Positions 14,692-23,012 of a stretch of 47,956 nt of DNA are shown one piece after another. Made by a program: the position numbers and the translations under genes. The first letter of the stretch is position 1. Each line of letters starts with the position of its first letter. Source of the DNA: JBHICC01 sp046759385 (lineage in GTDB: Bacteria; Pseudomonadota; Gammaproteobacteria; Acidiferrobacterales; SPGG2); assembly GCA_046759385.1 (NCBI GenBank), contig JBHICC010000019.1, forward strand, positions 1 through 47,956, in the 5' to 3' direction. The notes under the pieces were generated by a model. The model made no database searches, was not told where the DNA came from, and was given only the letters and a program-made list of their open reading frames with translations.

Positions 14692-17007
14692 ATGGTCAGA
14701 AAAGCGGCTCGAAAAGTAAGTTCTAAAGTATCGTCGGCTAAACGTAAGAAGGGTCGATCCCTAGCAACCAAGCCACGCGTCATAGATGTGGAACGGTTGC
14801 CGCTGGCGGCGTTCACGGAGCAAGCGTACTTAGATTATTCCATGTACGTAATCCTCGATCGCGCGCTTCCGCATATCAGTGATGGCCTTAAACCTGTGCA
14901 AAGACGCATCGTCTATGCGATGTCAGAATTGGGGCTTAGCGCGGCCGCCAAGTTTAAGAAGTCGGCACGCACTATAGGCGATGTATTGGGCAAATATCAT
15001 CCGCATGGAGATACGGCGTGCTACGAAGCAATGGTGCTCATGGCACAGCCATTCAGTTTTCGCTATCCGTTCGTAGATGGTCAGGGCAACTGGGGCTCGA
15101 TTGACGACCCCAAATCGTTCGCGGCGATGCGATATACCGAAGCACGGCTCACGCGTTTCGCGCAGACGTTGCTCTCGGAGCTAGACCAGGGGACTGTAGA
15201 CTGGATTTCGAACTTTGATGGAACGTTGGACGAACCGAGGCAGCTGCCGGCGCGGCTCCCGCAAGTTTTGTTGAATGGAACGACAGGTATAGCAGTCGGT
15301 ATGGCAACTGACATACCGCCGCACAACATGCGTGAGGTCGCATCAGCCTGTGTGCGCCTACTAGAACAACCAGGTGCTACCGTTAATCAGCTTTGTGAAC
15401 ACATTAGAGGCCCGGACTACCCCACTGAGGCGGAGATCGTTACGCCCCCGCAGGAGGTTCGGGAGATCTATGAAACCGGCAGCGGTACGATCCGTATGCG
15501 CGCTGCTTGGGAGCGCGAGAACGGCGACATTATTGTCACCGCATTGCCTTACCAAGTCTCAGCCGCCCGTGTGCTCGAGCAGATCGCGAACCAAATGCAG
15601 GCGAAGAAACTACCGATGGTCGACGATCTACGCGACGAGTCGGATCATGAGAATCCCACACGCTTAGTAATCGTCCCGCGATCCAATCGCGTCGATCTGG
15701 ACCAATTAATGTCACATTTGTTTGCCACAACCGATCTCGAAAAAAACTATCGGGTCAACCTGAACGTAATCGGTTTAAATAACCGTCCCCATGTCTATAA
15801 CCTTCGCGAGCTGCTCAAAGAATGGCTTGAGTTCAGGACTGCGACGGTTCGTCGTCGCTTGCAGTTTCGCCATGATCGCGTGGTGGCGCGCTTACATATC
15901 CTCGACGGGTTACTTATTGCTTACCTTAACATCAACGAAGTCGTTCGCATTATTCGGCGCGAGGACGAACCTAAACCTAAATTGATGAAGCGCTTCAAGC
16001 TGACGGAAGCTCAGGCTGATGCAATTCTTGATACCAGGCTGCGTCACCTAGCGCGTCTGGAGGAGATGAAGATTATGACTGAGCAACAGGAGCTCACGCG
16101 CGAACGCGATGGGTTAACCAAGATCTTGAAATCGAGAGCGCGTTTGAAAAATCAGGTACGCGACGAGCTGATGGTTGATGCGCAAGAGTTTGGAGACGAA
16201 CGCCGCTCACCGATCATCGAGCGCGACGCTGCACACGCTATTGATCAGGCCGCACTACTGCCCACTGAACCAATCACAGTCATCTTATCGAGAAAAGGAT
16301 GGGTGCGTGCGGCTAAGGGTCACGATGTAGATGCAAGAGCGCTCAGTTATAAAGGTGATGACGAGTGTCTGGACGCTGCGCGGGGACGCAGCAATCAGCT
16401 CGTAATCTTTATCGATTCGACAGGACGCACTTACTCTTTGCCAGCCCACAAGTTGCCGTCAGCACGAGGGCAAGGAGATCCCGCTAGCAGCTATTTCAAT
16501 CCCCCCGCGGGCGCAAGCTTTGCCGGCGTGATGATGGGGCAGCCTGATGACTTGTATCTCTTAAGTAGCGACGCCGGTTATGGCTTTGTCGCCGCGCTCG
16601 AGGATCTCTTGACCAAGAACAAAGCCGGTAAAGCGGTGCTCAAGGTCCCGAAAGGCGCCAAAGTGTTGCCGCCGCAACGAGTCGAGAAGTACGACCAGGA
16701 TTGGATGGCGGCAGTGACATCGCAGGGACGATTATTGACCTTCATGATCGGGGAATTACCGTTAATGGCGAAGGGCAAGGGCCTTAAGATCATTAACATT
16801 CCCGTCGCCAAGCTCACGAAGCGCGAGGAGTACGTGGTGGCGACCGTCACGTTTGCGGAGGATAAAGGGCTTGTCGTTCATGCGGGCAAGCGCCGATTAA
16901 ACCTCTCCGTCGAAAACCTCGAGCATTATGTTGGGGAACGGGCATTACGCGGCCGTAAGTTGCCCAGGGGCTTTCAGCAGGTACAGGCCCTAGAGCAGGC
17001 TCAATAA
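14692..17007 (+). CDS. parC: DNA topoisomerase IV subunit A
   Basis: ParC is the DNA-cleaving subunit of topoisomerase IV. The 771-residue product has the catalytic Tyr148 in AAMRYTEARL and the GKYHPHGDTACYE loop. At the position of E. coli Ser80, the main quinolone-contact residue, there is Thr108; the Glu84 equivalent (E112) is kept. The C-terminal beta-pinwheel DNA-wrapping domain covers about residues 520-771. A Lys/Arg/Ser-rich stretch of about 30 residues precedes the conserved start (ERLPLAAFTEQAYLDYS), so the protein is slightly longer than E. coli ParC. The ATG at 14692 lacks a clear ribosome binding site; an AAGGAG at 14645-14650 sits better for an out-of-frame ATG at 14664. A GTG at 14788 is an alternative start. 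Confidence 0.96.
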   Translation: MVRKAARKVSSKVSSAKRKKGRSLATKPRVIDVERLPLAAFTEQAYLDYSMYVILDRALPHISDGLKPVQRRIVYAMSELGLSAAAKFKKSARTIGDVLGKYHPHGDTACYEAMVLMAQPFSFRYPFVDGQGNWGSIDDPKSFAAMRYTEARLTRFAQTLLSELDQGTVDWISNFDGTLDEPRQLPARLPQVLLNGTTGIAVGMATDIPPHNMREVASACVRLLEQPGATVNQLCEHIRGPDYPTEAEIVTPPQEVREIYETGSGTIRMRAAWERENGDIIVTALPYQVSAARVLEQIANQMQAKKLPMVDDLRDESDHENPTRLVIVPRSNRVDLDQLMSHLFATTDLEKNYRVNLNVIGLNNRPHVYNLRELLKEWLEFRTATVRRRLQFRHDRVVARLHILDGLLIAYLNINEVVRIIRREDEPKPKLMKRFKLTEAQADAILDTRLRHLARLEEMKIMTEQQELTRERDGLTKILKSRARLKNQVRDELMVDAQEFGDERRSPIIERDAAHAIDQAALLPTEPITVILSRKGWVRAAKGHDVDARALSYKGDDECLDAARGRSNQLVIFIDSTGRTYSLPAHKLPSARGQGDPASSYFNPPAGASFAGVMMGQPDDLYLLSSDAGYGFVAALEDLLTKNKAGKAVLKVPKGAKVLPPQRVEKYDQDWMAAVTSQGRLLTFMIGELPLMAKGKGLKIINIPVAKLTKREEYVVATVTFAEDKGLVVHAGKRRLNLSVENLEHYVGERALRGRKLPRGFQQVQALEQAQ

Positions 17008-17141
17008 AGTATACCTTTACATCGATCCTCCGGTCGTCACGCTCGCTACGCACTATTCGGGACGTTGATGCCCATTGAGCGGGCGGATGAACCGCTCTAG
17101 TATTGGAGCGGACTGCACACTAGCTTCTGGAGGAGCCCCGC

Positions 17142-18470
17142 GTGCGCAAGCGAGTCCAGTCCTTCTTTAATAGGGAGTACTTGATTACGCTTGGTCCAGC
17201 GATACTGATTGCGATCGCTGGTTTCTGGGTTGCCTATCAATTCGTCCAGCCGGCGCCGCCCCACACCATCGTGATTAGTACGGGGAGCAAAGATGGTGCC
17301 TACTATGCTTTTGCTCAGCAGTATCGCCAAGTCTTGGCCCGTGACAAGATCTCACTTGAGATCAAGACTTCGGCTGGGTCACTCGAGAACATTGGACGCT
17401 TGCAAGCTAAGGAGGGCAGGATTGACTTAGCGTTCGTTCAGAGCGGCACGAGGGAAGGTCAAAACAGTCAAGCACTAGAGTCACTGGGTAGCCTCTACTA
17501 TGAACCCCTGTGGGTCGCGCATCGCCATCGTTTGAAGGTCAATCGTTTAACGGACCTACGCGGGAAACGGATCGCGGTTGGTGCAATAGGTAGCGGCACA
17601 CGGGTCATTGCGCTGCGGTTGCTGGCGGGCAATGCTGTGACGCGTGCGCCTACCGTGATACTAGACGTCGGTGGGCAGGCTGCTGTAGATGGTCTCCGGC
17701 GGGGAACAATTGATGCCGCGTTTATCATTGCCGGGGCTAAATCCCCTGTTGTGCGAAAGTTGGCGCAAACTCGCGGGGTCCAGCTCATGAGCTTTGAAAG
17801 AGCAGACGCATACACGCGTATTCACCCATACTTGTCCAAGGTAATCTTGCCGCAAGGCGTCGTCGATCTGGAGAAAAACCTCCCTGTAAGCGATAAAGTC
17901 CTATTAGCGGCAACGGCGAATCTTGTGGTGCGGGCTGACTTACATCCCGCTTTGGTCGATCTTTTGCTTCAAGCTGCTAGTGAAATCCATGGAAGGGGCG
18001 GATTGTTCGAGCGAGTAGGTGAATTTCCGTCGCCATTGCATGTCGAGTTCCCCTTGAGTAAAGAGGCTGCGCGATACTACAAGCGCGGGCGCTCTTTTTT
18101 GCGGCGATATTTGCCATTTTGGGTAGCTACATTTGTGGACCGGGCGATCGTCATGCTGGTACCAATCGTCGCCCTACTCATCCCCTTGAGTCGAATCGTG
18201 CCGCCCGCGTACAGGTGGCAAATTCGCAGGAAGATCTATCGTCGGTACAAAGATATCAAGGCTGTGGATACCGCCCTGCGCGCAAAGCTATCTGTGGACG
18301 AGCTCGATAGTTACGAGCGCGAGCTCGACAAAATAGAAGATGAAGTCAAGAGTATTTCGACACCGCTTTCGTATGCAGACCAGTTGTATGATCTGCGCGT
18401 TCATATCGATTTAGTGCGAAGAAAGTTGGAAAAAGCCAAACAGGATGTGGCAATGGAAGAGGGTGGCTGA
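17142..18470 (+). CDS. TAXI-family solute-binding protein with two membrane anchors
   Basis: TAXI proteins are the periplasmic binding subunits of some TRAP transporters. The 442-residue product has an N-terminal hydrophobic segment (about 14-34), then the binding domain starting at TIVISTGSKDGAYY, with the typical ETKTSxGSLEN-like block (IKTSAGSLENIGRL). A second hydrophobic segment lies at about 328-352, followed by a charged, coiled-coil-like cytoplasmic tail of about 90 residues. No TRAP permease gene is near, so it may act as a sensor or with a distant partner. The GTG start has a strong TGGAGGAG (17128-17135) 6 bases upstream. The specific ligand is unknown. It sits where fimV is found in pseudomonads, before truA. 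Confidence 0.85.
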   Translation: MRKRVQSFFNREYLITLGPAILIAIAGFWVAYQFVQPAPPHTIVISTGSKDGAYYAFAQQYRQVLARDKISLEIKTSAGSLENIGRLQAKEGRIDLAFVQSGTREGQNSQALESLGSLYYEPLWVAHRHRLKVNRLTDLRGKRIAVGAIGSGTRVIALRLLAGNAVTRAPTVILDVGGQAAVDGLRRGTIDAAFIIAGAKSPVVRKLAQTRGVQLMSFERADAYTRIHPYLSKVILPQGVVDLEKNLPVSDKVLLAATANLVVRADLHPALVDLLLQAASEIHGRGGLFERVGEFPSPLHVEFPLSKEAARYYKRGRSFLRRYLPFWVATFVDRAIVMLVPIVALLIPLSRIVPPAYRWQIRRKIYRRYKDIKAVDTALRAKLSVDELDSYERELDKIEDEVKSISTPLSYADQLYDLRVHIDLVRRKLEKAKQDVAMEEGG

Positions 18471-18491
18471 CCGGAATTTCAACGGTTGCTT

Positions 18492-19271
18492 ATGCGAACT
18501 GCCGCTATCCTTGAATATGACGGGTCTGATTTTTCTGGCTGGCAACTGCAGGACAGTGATAGGACGGTACAGGCCTGTGTTGAGGAAGCGCTATCGAAAG
18601 TAGCGAATTCGCGTGTCCGCGTCACGGTCGCGGGCCGCACCGACGCTGGTGTCCACGCCCGTGGTCAAGTCATCCATTTCGATTCAAAAGCAAGGCGCGC
18701 AGGACATGAGTGGGTGCGCGGCGGCAATAGCAACTTGCCACAGGATGTGGCACTGCTGTGGGTCGGAGAGGTTGACCCGTCTTTTCATGCTCGTTTCTCT
18801 GCTGTAGGACGCCGCTACCGCTATGTGATACTTAATAGGTCTGTGCGTCCGACGTATTTAGCACGGCGGGTAACGTGGCATTATCGCCCCCTCGACGTGG
18901 CGCGAATGCAGCAGGCCAGACGGCATTTGATTGGCGAGCATGATTTCAGCTCATTTCGTTCCGCGCACTGCCAAGCAAAAGACCCCGTGCGTGAACTGCG
19001 AGACTTGACTGTGTCCCGCAGTGGCGAATTCGTATTCATAGACGCTTACGCGAACGCTTTCCTGCACCATATGGTGCGCAACATCGCCGGCGTGTTGATG
19101 GCGATCGGCGCCGGTGAACAGCCGCCCGAATGGGCACGAGAAGTATTGGACGCATATGATCGAACACGTGCTGGCGTGACCGCAGCAGCTGATGGCTTGT
19201 ATTTAATGACCATCGAGTACCCAGGCCGGTACCAGATTCCAAGCCGTCCCGACATCAACGATATCTTTTAA
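18492..19271 (+). CDS. truA: tRNA pseudouridine(38-40) synthase TruA
   Basis: TruA converts uridines 38-40 of the tRNA anticodon stem to pseudouridine. The 259-residue product has the catalytic Asp in VAGRTDAGVHARGQV, the family blocks FHARFSAVGRRYRY and DFSSFRSAHCQAKDPVR, and the C-terminal FLHHMVRNIAGVL. The ATG at 18492 (MRTAAILEYDGSDFSGWQ) is preferred; a TTG two codons earlier at 18486 is possible. It starts 21 bases after the TAXI gene. truA-trpF is a conserved gammaproteobacterial order. Confidence 0.96.
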   Translation: MRTAAILEYDGSDFSGWQLQDSDRTVQACVEEALSKVANSRVRVTVAGRTDAGVHARGQVIHFDSKARRAGHEWVRGGNSNLPQDVALLWVGEVDPSFHARFSAVGRRYRYVILNRSVRPTYLARRVTWHYRPLDVARMQQARRHLIGEHDFSSFRSAHCQAKDPVRELRDLTVSRSGEFVFIDAYANAFLHHMVRNIAGVLMAIGAGEQPPEWAREVLDAYDRTRAGVTAAADGLYLMTIEYPGRYQIPSRPDINDIF

Positions 19272-19314
19272 GTTGTTGAATAATCAGGATAAATAAACGC
19301 TACGGATCAACAAG

Positions 19315-19320
19315 TATAAT
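19315..19320 (+). promoter_or_regulatory. Candidate -10 box upstream of trpF
   Basis: A perfect TATAAT lies in the 118-base truA-trpF gap, 70 bases before trpF. No good -35 hexamer is present at 16-18 bases upstream, so this is only a possible internal promoter for the trp-acc-fol run. Confidence 0.3.
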
Positions 19321-19389
19321 CGATGCCTCGGACACTCAGGGTGCCGGCGAACCGCCGCGACTTGTAACTTGGCAACCGCTACTTAAACT

Positions 19390-20064
19390 ATGCGCACGCG
19401 CGTCAAGATCTGCGGCATCACACGAATCGAAGATGGACTTGCGGCGGCGCGATTCGGAGCCGACGCAATTGGCCTCGTCTTTTATCGTGCGAGCCGCCGA
19501 TGCGTTACCGTCGAGCAGGCCCGCGCGATAACGTGCGCCTTGCCGCCATTCATAGCCCGGGTCGGGTTGTTTGTGGACGCGGCTGCTGAAGAAGTGCAAG
19601 TAGCGTTGAGAGCGATTCGCCTTGACCTATTGCAGTTCCACGGCAACGAGTCGGCGGAGGTTTGCAACGCGTTCCATCGGCCTTATATCAAGGCAATCCG
19701 CATGGCGGAAGAGATCGATCTGTATGCGGCGCAAGCAACATATGCAAGCGCGGTGGGATTGTTGTTAGATACGCATGTACCCGAACTTCCCGGTGGTTCT
19801 GGCGACACCTTTAATTGGGCGCGTGTACCATACGATCTTGAGAAGCCGGTTATCCTCGCCGGAGGGCTGACTGCTGCTAATGTGCAAGAAGCGATCAAAG
19901 GAGTACGACCGTTTGCTGTCGATGTGAGTAGTGGTGTGGAAAGTGTCCCAGGGATAAAGGATCCGGAGAAGATTTCAGAATTCATCCGAAAGGTGAGAGA
20001 AATAGAGAGTGACAGCCACTCGGGATTCAACCAAACGACAGAGACCGGCACCGGCTCTCGCTGA
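19390..20064 (+). CDS. trpF: Phosphoribosylanthranilate isomerase
   Basis: TrpF performs the Amadori rearrangement of phosphoribosylanthranilate in tryptophan synthesis. The 224-residue TIM-barrel protein has the general base C8 in VKICGITRIEDG and the general acid D127 in LLLDTHVPELPGGSG, followed by the phosphate-binding VILAGGLTAANV and FAVDVSSGVES. The last 20 or so residues (after IREIES) lie in the overlap with trpB and look like a non-conserved tail. The overlap is 56 bases, unusually long, and suggests translational coupling. Confidence 0.96.
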   Translation: MRTRVKICGITRIEDGLAAARFGADAIGLVFYRASRRCVTVEQARAITCALPPFIARVGLFVDAAAEEVQVALRAIRLDLLQFHGNESAEVCNAFHRPYIKAIRMAEEIDLYAAQATYASAVGLLLDTHVPELPGGSGDTFNWARVPYDLEKPVILAGGLTAANVQEAIKGVRPFAVDVSSGVESVPGIKDPEKISEFIRKVREIESDSHSGFNQTTETGTGSR

Positions 20065-21259
20065 GCCGTATTCTCTACCGGATGAACGTGGTCACTTCGG
20101 CCGCTACGGCGGTGTCTTTGTGGCCGAAACACTCATGCAGCCATTAGTCGAGCTGCACCAGGCCTATGAGCGGTTTCGAAATGACGCGGATTTTCTTAGG
20201 GAACTGCAAGAAGATCTGTCCATGTTTGCGGGCCGGCCCTCACCCTTATATTTTGCACAACGCTGGAGTGATCAGATTGGTGGCGCGCGGATCTACCTCA
20301 AGCGCGAAGATCTAAACCACACCGGCGCACACAAGATTAATAACACCATCGGTCAAGCACTGCTCGCACAACGAATGGGCAAAACGCGAATCATCGCGGA
20401 GACCGGTGCTGGCCAGCATGGCGTCGCGACGGCGACAGTGGCTGCACGTTTAGGTCTAGAGTGCGTGGTGTACATGGGTACCGAGGACATCAAACGTCAG
20501 GCGATCAACGTGTATCGTATGAAACTGCTAGGTGCCGAGGTCGTGCCCGTCGAAGCTGGGTCTAAGACGCTAAAGGATGCGTTGAACGAGGCAATGCGTG
20601 ATTGGGTGACTAATGTCGAAGACACCTTCTATATCATAGGCAGCGTCGCGGGTCCTCACCCCTATCCGACCATGGTCAGGGACTTCCAGTCGGTGATTGG
20701 TTACGAAGTGCGTGAGCAGGTATTGACGCAAGAAGGGCGGCTACCGGATGCGCTTGTCGCCTGTGTTGGTGGAGGTTCAAACGCCATGGGATTGTTTTAT
20801 CCCTTCATTGATGACAAGCAAGTGGCACTCTACGGCGTGGAGGCGGCTGGTGAAGGTCTGGAGACCGGACGACATGCAGCAACGCTATGCGGCGGACAAT
20901 CAGGCGTGCTTCACGGTAGCCGCAGCTACTTGTTGGAAACTGCCGATGGCCAGATCGTGGAGACTCATTCGATATCCGCTGGACTCGACTATCCGGGAGT
21001 CGGCCCTGAGCATGCCTGGCTCAAAGACGCTGGCCGAGCGACATATGTCGCCGCCACGGATGACGAAGCACTCAGTGCGTTTCACGACCTGACACGCATC
21101 GAGGGGATCTTGCCGGCGCTCGAGACGGCGCATGCTCTAGCTTACACGGCCAAGCTCGCAACCGAACTGGGCCAAGAACACCTCGTCGTGGTCAACCTGT
21201 CAGGCCGTGGAGACAAAGACATCCACACGGTCGCATCGCGTGAGGGAATACAGATATAG
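20009..21259 (+). CDS. trpB: Tryptophan synthase beta subunit
   Basis: TrpB condenses indole with serine to give tryptophan, using pyridoxal phosphate. The 416-residue product has the PLP lysine K109 in HTGAHKINN, the catalytic Glu131 in AETGAGQHG and the phosphate-binding GGGSNAMGLF. The GTG at 20009 gives about 20 non-conserved residues before YSLPDERGHFGRYGG; no other standard start lies between, so it is accepted. It overlaps trpF by 56 bases and precedes trpA by 12. Family membership is certain; only the exact N-terminus is open. Confidence 0.97.
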   Translation: MTATRDSTKRQRPAPALAEPYSLPDERGHFGRYGGVFVAETLMQPLVELHQAYERFRNDADFLRELQEDLSMFAGRPSPLYFAQRWSDQIGGARIYLKREDLNHTGAHKINNTIGQALLAQRMGKTRIIAETGAGQHGVATATVAARLGLECVVYMGTEDIKRQAINVYRMKLLGAEVVPVEAGSKTLKDALNEAMRDWVTNVEDTFYIIGSVAGPHPYPTMVRDFQSVIGYEVREQVLTQEGRLPDALVACVGGGSNAMGLFYPFIDDKQVALYGVEAAGEGLETGRHAATLCGGQSGVLHGSRSYLLETADGQIVETHSISAGLDYPGVGPEHAWLKDAGRATYVAATDDEALSAFHDLTRIEGILPALETAHALAYTAKLATELGQEHLVVVNLSGRGDKDIHTVASREGIQI

Positions 21260-21271
21260 GTGTAGGCCGGA

Positions 21272-22090
21272 ATGTCACGGATTACACAGAGGTTTGAAGC
21301 GCTCAAAGGGCAGGGTCGCAAGGCTTTAGTTCCCTTCGTTACTGCTGGTGACCCCGATCCTAAGTTGACGGTACCGCTCTTGCATGCCTTGGCAGGAGCG
21401 GGGGCCGACATCCTCGAGCTTGGTGTACCTTTCTCTGATCCAATGGCCGACGGTCCCGTAATCCAACGTGCTAGCGAGCGCGCGTTAAGCAATGGCGTCA
21501 CTTTGCGTGGCGTTCTCGAGATGATCCGGGATTTTCGGTCGGCCGATTCGAAAACCCCGATCGTCTTGATGGGGTATTTGAATCCGTTCGAAATTATGGG
21601 TTACCGCCAGTTTGCGGAAGCAGCCGCGACAGCCGGGGCAGACGGCGTGATTACAGTTGATGTTCCACCAGAAGAGGCCACGGACTTTGCGGAAGCGTTA
21701 CGGGCTAATGACCTTGACCCTATCTTTTTGCTATCGCCGACCAGTAGTAACCCCCGTATCAGGCTTATTGCTGAGGCAGCTGGTGGTTTTCTCTACTACG
21801 TATCGTTGCGGGGTGTCACCGGTGCTTCTCATCTCGACGTGAGTGCCGTGGCGAGCAAATTGAAAGCGATACGCGCGCAGACTACGCTACCAGTAGGGGT
21901 CGGCTTCGGTATACACAGTCCCGAAACGGCTGCAGCTGTTGCCGGTTTTGCGGATGCGGTTGTCGTCGGCAGCGCCCTGGTGAAGCGTATCGGAGATCTC
22001 GTGGGACAGCGAGATAAGATCTTGACAGAGATACCGGATTTCGTTGCGAGCCTACGCAACGCCATGGATCAGGTAGGGGCCGCCGCATGA
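21272..22090 (+). CDS. trpA: Tryptophan synthase alpha subunit
   Basis: TrpA cleaves indole-3-glycerol phosphate to indole, which is channelled to TrpB. The 272-residue TIM-barrel protein keeps the two catalytic acids at their classical positions, E49 and D60, within LELGVPFSDPMADGP. The phosphate site appears as GVGFGIHSPE and VVVGSALV. It overlaps accD by four bases (ATGA), a standard coupling arrangement seen in this gammaproteobacterial cluster. Confidence 0.97.
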   Translation: MSRITQRFEALKGQGRKALVPFVTAGDPDPKLTVPLLHALAGAGADILELGVPFSDPMADGPVIQRASERALSNGVTLRGVLEMIRDFRSADSKTPIVLMGYLNPFEIMGYRQFAEAAATAGADGVITVDVPPEEATDFAEALRANDLDPIFLLSPTSSNPRIRLIAEAAGGFLYYVSLRGVTGASHLDVSAVASKLKAIRAQTTLPVGVGFGIHSPETAAAVAGFADAVVVGSALVKRIGDLVGQRDKILTEIPDFVASLRNAMDQVGAAA

Positions 22091-23001
22091 CCTGGTTTGA
22101 CAAGTTATTGCCACCCAAGATCAAGAGCGGTGCGCAGAAGAAGACCGTTCCCGAAGGCCTGTGGCGGAAGTGTCCGGCTTGTGCCGCGATCCTCTACAGC
22201 GCCGAGATCGAAAGTAACCTCGCCGTGTGTCCGAAGTGCCAGCACCACATGCGTATTAATGCGCGCAAGCGCCTGGATCTGTTGCTCGATAAGGAACCTC
22301 GCACCGAGATCGGTGCTAACCTTCGTTCCGTCGATATCCTGAAATTCCGGGATAGTAAGAAGTACAAAGACCGCCTCTACGAAGCGCAAAGGACCACAGG
22401 CGAACAAGACGCGCTGGTCATGCAGCAAGGCCAGATCAACGGGATTCCGGTAGTCGCGGGAGCTTTTGAGTTCGGCTTCATGGGGGGTTCCATGGGGTCA
22501 GTCGTCGGTGAGCGATTCGTTCGTGGCGTGAATGCATGCATCGAACAGAATTTGCCGTTGGTGTGTTTTACTGCTAGCGGCGGCGCGCGCATGCAAGAAG
22601 CGTTGTTTTCGCTCATGCAGATGGCCAAGACTAGCGCGGCGCTAACGCGTATGGGAGAACGCGGCGTTCCGTTTGTATCCGTACTGACGGACCCTACGAT
22701 GGGTGGTGTGTCAGCGAGTCTTGCAATGTTAGGGGACATCATTATCGCCGAGCCCAAAGCGCTGATCGGATTTGCCGGTCCTCGGGTTATCGAACAAACG
22801 GTACGTGAGACTTTGCCCGAGGGCTTCCAACGCTCAGAATTTTTGCTTGAGCACGGTGCCATCGACATGATTGTCGATCGGCGCGCCATGCGCGACACAA
22901 TCACATCACTTTTGTCTATGATTACTAAGAAAAATCCCGTTGCCAGCTCCGAGCAGGCCGCGCTGGCGGTGACGCCGGCGAGCCCACCATTAAAGAACTG
23001 A
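22087..23001 (+). CDS. accD: Acetyl-CoA carboxylase carboxyltransferase subunit beta
   Basis: AccD with AccA transfers CO2 from carboxybiotin to acetyl-CoA, giving malonyl-CoA for fatty acid synthesis. The 304-residue product has the N-terminal zinc ribbon C29, C32, C48, C51 and the crotonase-fold carboxyltransferase domain with FTASGGARMQEA and SVLTDPTMGGVSAS. It starts inside the trpA stop (ATGA overlap) and is followed 11 bases later by folC, as in many gammaproteobacteria. Confidence 0.97.
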   Translation: MTWFDKLLPPKIKSGAQKKTVPEGLWRKCPACAAILYSAEIESNLAVCPKCQHHMRINARKRLDLLLDKEPRTEIGANLRSVDILKFRDSKKYKDRLYEAQRTTGEQDALVMQQGQINGIPVVAGAFEFGFMGGSMGSVVGERFVRGVNACIEQNLPLVCFTASGGARMQEALFSLMQMAKTSAALTRMGERGVPFVSVLTDPTMGGVSASLAMLGDIIIAEPKALIGFAGPRVIEQTVRETLPEGFQRSEFLLEHGAIDMIVDRRAMRDTITSLLSMITKKNPVASSEQAALAVTPASPPLKN

Positions 23002-23012
23002 ATCCAGAGTAC

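Noticed and set aside
17077..17097. GAGCGG/CCGCTC inverted repeat after parC as terminator
   Set aside because: The loop is nine bases and no T-run follows, so evidence is too weak.
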